Shown: positions 59,050 through 64,000 of the stretch, one piece after another | Numbering within the stretch: the stretch's first letter is position 1 | Layout: each line of letters starts with the position of its first letter | NCBI RefSeq assembly: GCF_965363235.1 | Contig: NC_134849.1 | Coordinates: 15,092,863 to 15,156,862, forward strand | Source of the DNA: Mytilus galloprovincialis | Taxonomy: Eukaryota; Mollusca; Bivalvia; Mytilida; Mytilidae | Length of the DNA stretch: 64,000 nt | Direction: 5' to 3' | Translations under genes and position numbers: made by a program | The notes under the pieces: model-generated | Database searches by the model: none | What the model was told of the DNA's origin: nothing | The model's input: only the letters and a program-made list of their open reading frames with translations

Positions 59050-59690
59050 AAGTAGTTGGGAAACCAAATTCCTAAAAAAAAATTATTAAAAAATATATGG
59101 GGGCAAAAAAATAGAAAATCTACAAATAGTTTTCTTTTTTTCCATTTTGGACATTTTATTCCATATTATCCGCGAACACTATATCCATCCCTGATGAAAT
59201 CGCTGTGATGCAAAAGAAAAATAACAATACAATGTATCTTACAAAAAGTACACCAGAAATAACACAAATAAAAATATGCCACCAGTGATAATTAACTTAG
59301 CGGCGGAGAAATCCACTCTTGAGATTTCTTTATCCTTAAAAACAGGATTTTCTTTTAAATCGCACCTTTTTGCATTTGTAAATAGAAAATGTCTTGATAA
59401 TACGTCTGACAATAAAATCTAAGCAGTTAAGTTGAACAAAATCTATGCCCTTCCATTAAAAACTTATAATCAAATCGAGGCCATTGGGTATAATATGTGT
59501 TTATATGAAGACTTCATTACTCATTTTCTTATTAAAAAGCAATAATTTTCTTTACATGTCTGTCTTTTTCTCATATTAAGACATGCATCGACTAATGTAC
59601 TCATGTCAAAAAGGATTATCTACGGAAAAAAAATATATATTCAAAGAAAACTGATATTTGTTAAATTACTGAGTGAGGGTTAAAATTGTG
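59050..59690. other. No feature recognised
   Basis: AT-rich non-coding DNA between a repeat fragment and a minisatellite array. Confidence 0.4.
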
Positions 59691-59943
59691 TGATGTCAAT
59701 CAAATGTGTGGAGCGAAAAATCCAGTAAGTAGTGTGAAATGTGTGGAGCGGAAAATCCAGTATATAAGTAGTGTTAAATGTGTGGAGCGAAAAATCAAGT
59801 ATATAAATAGTGTGAAATGTGTGGAGCGAAAAATCCTGTAAGTAGTGTGAAAAGTGTGGAGCGAAAAATTAAGTATATAAGTAGTGTGAAATGTGTGGAG
59901 CGAAAAATCCAGTCAGTAGTGTGAAAAGTGTGGAGCGAAAAAT

Positions 59944-60613
59944 CATTACATCCCAGCTCCTCTGTTCTTACAGGGGTGATCTGAGCCGGATCACCCCTAC
60001 CAGATCACACCAGTTTGAGTTTCTTTGTTATGCATGCTTTCCTTTGTTCTGTAACATTTTGGCGGGAATGCCAAATCCACTATAAAACTTATAATTCATT
60101 ATACGGAAAAGACTATCAAAATTCACAAAGAAAAAATCCAGTCTATATGCTGTGATTCGAACTCAAGCCACGACACGTTCCACTACACCAGGACGACTGG
60201 ATACGAGCTATCAGTAATATAACATACTTAAAGGAAGCAAGATATTTTTATAAGTGGGGCGAGTTGGCAGACCTGTATTCAGTGGGGTTTATACCCTTTT
60301 CGTTAATAAGTGAGTTGTCAGACTGATTTTTCAATTTGATTTTACACTTTTTCAAATTGGGGCGAGTCGGTAAACAGGAATGGGGCGATATTTTTCATAA
60401 AGTGGCAATATAGGTTGGGCCGATTGGCCAATGGGGCGAGTTTACATTATTTGATATCTACTCATCGTCTTCGGGGCTCATTAAGGGTATACATCATATA
60501 ATGATATAGTAATATATATAGTATATTATAATGGTTGTGTGGCGTTCTAAACTAGATTTAATGAATTGTAAATGGTTTTTCGTGTAATCTAAAACAGCTG
60601 GGATGTAAAATAG
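59944..60613. mobile_element. Inserted element with ATTACATCCCAGCT inverted ends
   Basis: ATTACATCCCAGCT at 59944 and AGCTGGGATGTAAAAT at 60598 are inverted. Inside are a palindromic GGGGTGATC...GATCACCCC segment (59974-59998), a tRNA-like stretch and GGGGCGAG repeats. No transposase is seen. Confidence 0.5.
60137..60201 (-). tRNA. tRNA-like sequence, probably a relic or SINE head
   Basis: 65 nt. The ends TCCAGTC and GACTGGA pair perfectly as a 7-bp acceptor stem. GTGTAGTGG resembles an A box and GAGTTCGAATC matches a B box. It is shorter than a normal tRNA and the D, anticodon and T stems pair poorly, so a functional tRNA is unlikely. Confidence 0.35.
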
Positions 60614-60714
60614 TTATACCATTCGGACTTGGTGTGTCAGTGTTCGATCACACTCTGGCCTCCGGCCATCGGGGTGATCTTACACTGACACACCGCGTCC
60701 TCGTGGGATAACTA
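60611..60714. mobile_element. Foldback hairpin at the edge of the array insert
   Basis: The arms TAGTTATACC...GGTGTGTCAGTGT and ACACTGACACACC...GGATAACTA pair over about 38 bp around a GC-rich loop with GGCCTCCGGCC. Confidence 0.7.
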
Positions 60715-61547
60715 TTAAAGTAAGTAGTGTGAAATATGTGGAGCGAAAAATCAAGGAAGTAGTGTGAAATGTGTGGATCGAAAAATCAAGTAAGTAGTAT
60801 GAAATGTGTGGAGCGAAAAATCAAGGAAGTAGTGTGCAATGTGTTGAGCGGAAACTCGAGTAAGCAGTGTGAATGAATGGAGCGAAAAATCCGGTAAGTA
60901 GTGTGAAATATGTGGAGCGAAAAATCAAGTAAGTAGTGTGAAATGTGTGGAGTGAAAAATCCAGTCAGTAGTGTGAAAGTGTGGAGCGAAAAATCCAGTA
61001 AGTAGTGTGAAATGTGTGGAGCGAAAAATCAAGTAAGTAGTGTGAAATGTGTGGAGTGAAAAATCAAGTAAGTAGTGTGAAATGTGTGGAGTGAAAAATC
61101 AAGTAAGTAGTGTGAAATGTGTGGAGCGAAAAATCGAGTAGTGTTTCCTTTAATCGTGTTTAATTTGCTGTTTGGTCTGGTTGATGTCTCTTTGACATAT
61201 TCCCCATTTCCATTCTCTATTTTGGTTCCTTTGATCGTGATTTGAAGATTTCCCAACAAACTGTGATTCATAAACGTAAAGCAATGAATTTGCAATAACA
61301 AGGCACAATAAGTCCCCAAAGGAATACTAATCATTTGGTGTTATTTCGGCTACTCCAACATGGTTAATATAATCAACTTGCAAAACACGAATGGATCTAC
61401 TCATTTCTTCGCATGTCTGACATTCTTATTTTTGTACGCATTCTGATTCAAAAAATGAATTGTAGGACTCTCTCTTTGTTAGTCGAATAAATTACGTAGG
61501 GATAACATTGGATTTTTGACAATGTCGATATTAATGTTGGAATATTG

Positions 61548-61905
61548 GGATAAAAATTCACACACGAACGTCTACGTGTAAGGATTTAACTGCACACGCG
61601 AAACACATACATATGAGTATAATTTTTCACACATATGTTAGGATAAAATTTCACACAGGAATGTCATACATGTCATGATAAAATTGCATTATCGATCGTC
61701 AAACGTGTAAGAATAACATTCACACACGAACGTCACGTATACGTCACACATGTCATGATAAAATTTCACACACCACGATTGTCATACGTGTCATGATACT
61801 AGTTCACGCACGAATGTCGTACATGTTGGGCTTAATTTCACACCAATGTCATACATGTTGGGATTAAATTTCACACATGAATGTTATATATATGTGAGGA
61901 TATAT
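61548..61905. repeat. Degenerate about 40-bp tandem repeat
   Basis: GATAAAATTTCACACACGAA plus TGTCATACATGTCATG-like units recur about eight times with strong drift. Confidence 0.6.
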
Positions 61906-63377
61906 TACAACTGAATTTGGATTAGAAAAGCAGTCACACATGAATTATGTCAATTTTCGGTAGCATTTAATAAGTGGCTGTTATGACCACCACGTACTGA
62001 ATTTCATTGGCATATATCGAATCATTTTTTTATTCGGACAATTGGTAATTTTGCCATTCATTTTGCTGCTATGCTACACTAATCGAGCTAGTTTTGTTAT
62101 CGGGTTTGGGTTGATATTTGAGGATACGTCTATTATATTCGCCCCAAAGATTCACTGAAAGAGTTCAAAACCGACGACCTTCTGAGGGCCGTGGGAAAAC
62201 AATAATTTCGTTCTGAATAAATAATTGCATTGCTATTTTACGAAATTTTCCTTTGATCTTACTGACTGATAATTTCCTTTTTCAGCTCAGTAGAGTGATA
62301 TGGAAAATTATCGCTAGTGTGCACGCGCCGTTGTCTATGAAATGAACGACGTCGTCATAGGTAAAATTGCGATATTTAAACAGTATAACTTTGGTTGTTA
62401 TTCTCATTTTCGCCGTACCTGCTCAAACTAAAAAAACAATCTCGTTAAGTTGACCAACAATAATCTATAAATATCCCCTGTATCGGATCAGACATTGTTC
62501 TACTGAAACATCAACATGTGTTGGTCGATTCATTGCAAATATGTAGCTGCAAAATATTGTTTTTAAATTGTTCCACCATTTTATTGTACATGTATATTGC
62601 AATTGACACAACTATCTGCCAGAGTTCATTTGTCGTGAATATAAGATATTAAAAAGGCACATTAAACAATGAGAAAAGTCCATACCGTAAAGTCAGCTAT
62701 AAAGGCCTTTACATGAAAAATGTGAAATAATTCTAAAAAAAAATCAATCGACCCAAGTTTATGTTGATTTGAGACTGCTACCTCATTTGTGCCGGAAATA
62801 TGCAATTACTTATATTGTTTATATGTATTCAACTCCTCGGGGTATAAATGTGCATTTCATTAATAAATAAATAATATAGCCGGAAAATTCAGCAACGGTT
62901 ATTAGGTTTATTATAAAAAAAACTAATAATATTATCATGATCAATGTAACATGCATTTGTCTTTTCTTTTCTTGACACACAAATTCCGATAAACACAAAC
63001 AATTATAACTGTTAACATAATCTGTCTTTAGACATTGTTGTATTCATTTTTTTTGTCTGAACCTACGGTGCATTCGAACAAACAGACATACAACGTTATA
63101 CCGTAATTCATCCTGTAAATGCATGGGCGTATAAAACTGTAAACATCAGTTTTAAAAGTGAGCATTTATTCTTTAGAAAGGTACTTAGCACAAACATCAG
63201 AAAGTCACAAAGTAACTATTATGTAGGAGTATCCATACTGGTTTCGTTATGGTGGCTTTTTTATGTCACTTTTTTTGTGTATCCATTTCATTTTTAGAGT
63301 GGGATCTCATCTCAAACATTTGATAGTTTTGGATTTGCAACTATTTTCGGCTTTGAAATGCCTCTAAAGAATACGGT
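61906..63377. other. No gene recognised
   Basis: AT-rich sequence. A worn type a relic on the - strand is visible at about 62663-62735 (CAATGAGAAAAGTCCATACC). I saw nothing else. Confidence 0.4.
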
Positions 63378-63650
63378 TTACAGCAGATTTCATTGAGTGT
63401 GTATCCAAAGGTAATATCGTTGGTTAGCTTGCTTGTTAGCTAAACCGTGAAGTCATTGTTAGGTCAGGTAAACTACCCTATTTTAAGAGTAGACTAGTCC
63501 GGCAGATAACCAATTTATCTGTATGTTGGACTAGGCTTCTTTGAAAGAAGAGTAGTATACCTGATCTGATAATGAATTCACGGTTCAGCTAACAAGCAAC
63601 CTAACCAAAGATACTACCTTTGGCTACATACTCAATGAAATCTGCTGTAA
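63378..63650. mobile_element. 273-bp foldback element, nearly full-length hairpin
   Basis: The left arm TTACAGCAGATTTCATTGAG pairs with the right end CTCAATGAAATCTGCTGTAA. Pairing continues inward with small mismatches through TTAGCTTGCTTGTTAGCT, AGGTCAGGTA and ACTAGTCC to a centre near 63514. No coding. Confidence 0.8.
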
Positions 63651-64000
63651 TTGTGGTATGCATGTTTGTCCAGCATAACCATACTTTCCATAAATGAATC
63701 ACGGATTCATCAAAAACTATTAACCTTTAGAGTTTTATTTTATTTGGTTTTGATTCAATGTTATAGAGAGACCTTCAGCGCCCTACCATATAATAACATT
63801 TAACCTTTAAACACATGCTATTTGAACTAAAAGTACAAACAAGATTCAACAATATTATTTATTACTAAAACTGTTTATTACTTTGTAAATAATATTAATG
63901 TAAGGTGTTTTTTTTTTCTTTCGGAAAAAACTCTGTCACCTGAGAATGGTTATACAAATGTATAGTGTTATATGCGTAAACTATATTAATGACTTTTTTT

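Larger units (their letters stand above)
59695..61142. repeat. About 35-bp minisatellite in two blocks split by inserted elements
   Basis: AGTAGTGTGAAATGTGTGGA plus GCGAAAAATCAAGTA repeats in blocks 59695-59945 and 60718-61142. Some units of block 1 contain an extra TATAA-type insert. The blocks are separated by 772 bp of unrelated sequence with its own inverted ends, so the array was interrupted after it formed. Confidence 0.85.

Noticed and set aside
60137-60201. A functional tRNA gene
   Set aside because: The acceptor stem and B box are present, but it is only 65 nt and the internal stems fail; kept as a low-confidence tRNA-like relic.
61029-61334. 101-codon - strand frame with FHSTHFT repeats
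   Set aside because: Its C-terminal part is the 35-bp minisatellite and the rest has no support.

Overview
The window looks like AT-rich nuclear DNA of a bivalve mollusc, most likely a mytilid mussel. This is inferred from several interspersed repeats I recognise as bivalve-type (Penelope-like elements with their characteristic 3' tails, and an element ending in a CTCACCTGGCCC hairpin), from split genes with GT-AG introns, and from the density of minisatellites and foldback elements. Host coding sequence is under 3 kb of the 64 kb.

The host core is a tandem pair of paralogous genes on the + strand, assembled here from splice signals and reading phase. Gene A (11770-33800, 8 exons, 440 aa) and gene B (37786-50048, 8 exons, 356 aa) each encode a short Cys-containing N-terminus, a PH domain split over four exons, a linker, a short exon, and a last exon starting with a hydrophobic Gly-rich block and a GWGWGWGPNPY signature. 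Intron phases are the same in both copies. Outside the PH domain they have diverged: A has seven 14-residue His-rich repeats as linker and a Cys-rich (CCxxx)n tail; B has a Pro-rich linker and a Gly/Asp/Tyr tail.

Two small secreted-peptide loci lie on the - strand. At 52894-53795 a two-exon gene encodes a 93-aa precursor with a signal peptide, eight cysteines and an acidic C-terminus. At 3713-3806 there is one signal-peptide exon with a consensus donor; its downstream exons were not found.

Layout. 1-11.7 kb: repeats, including a near-identical 2.07-kb tandem duplication (3958-8105). 11.8-33.8 kb: gene A, whose introns hold a non-autonomous LTR element with a nested TIR element, a 1.1-kb TIR element, a 6.1-kb TIR element with 5-bp target duplications (nest of Penelope and Tc1 insertions) and a long Penelope copy. 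34.6-37.3 kb: a second Penelope family. 37.8-50 kb: gene B, with a 49-bp array, two hammerhead-like repeats, a poly-G foldback, a bivalve repeat and a 46/56-bp array. 50-64 kb: the Cys-rich peptide gene, MITEs, minisatellites and long hairpins.

All exon calls come from splice signals and open phase; no transcript evidence was available. Repeat family names rest on motif recognition and on copy-to-copy comparison within the window.
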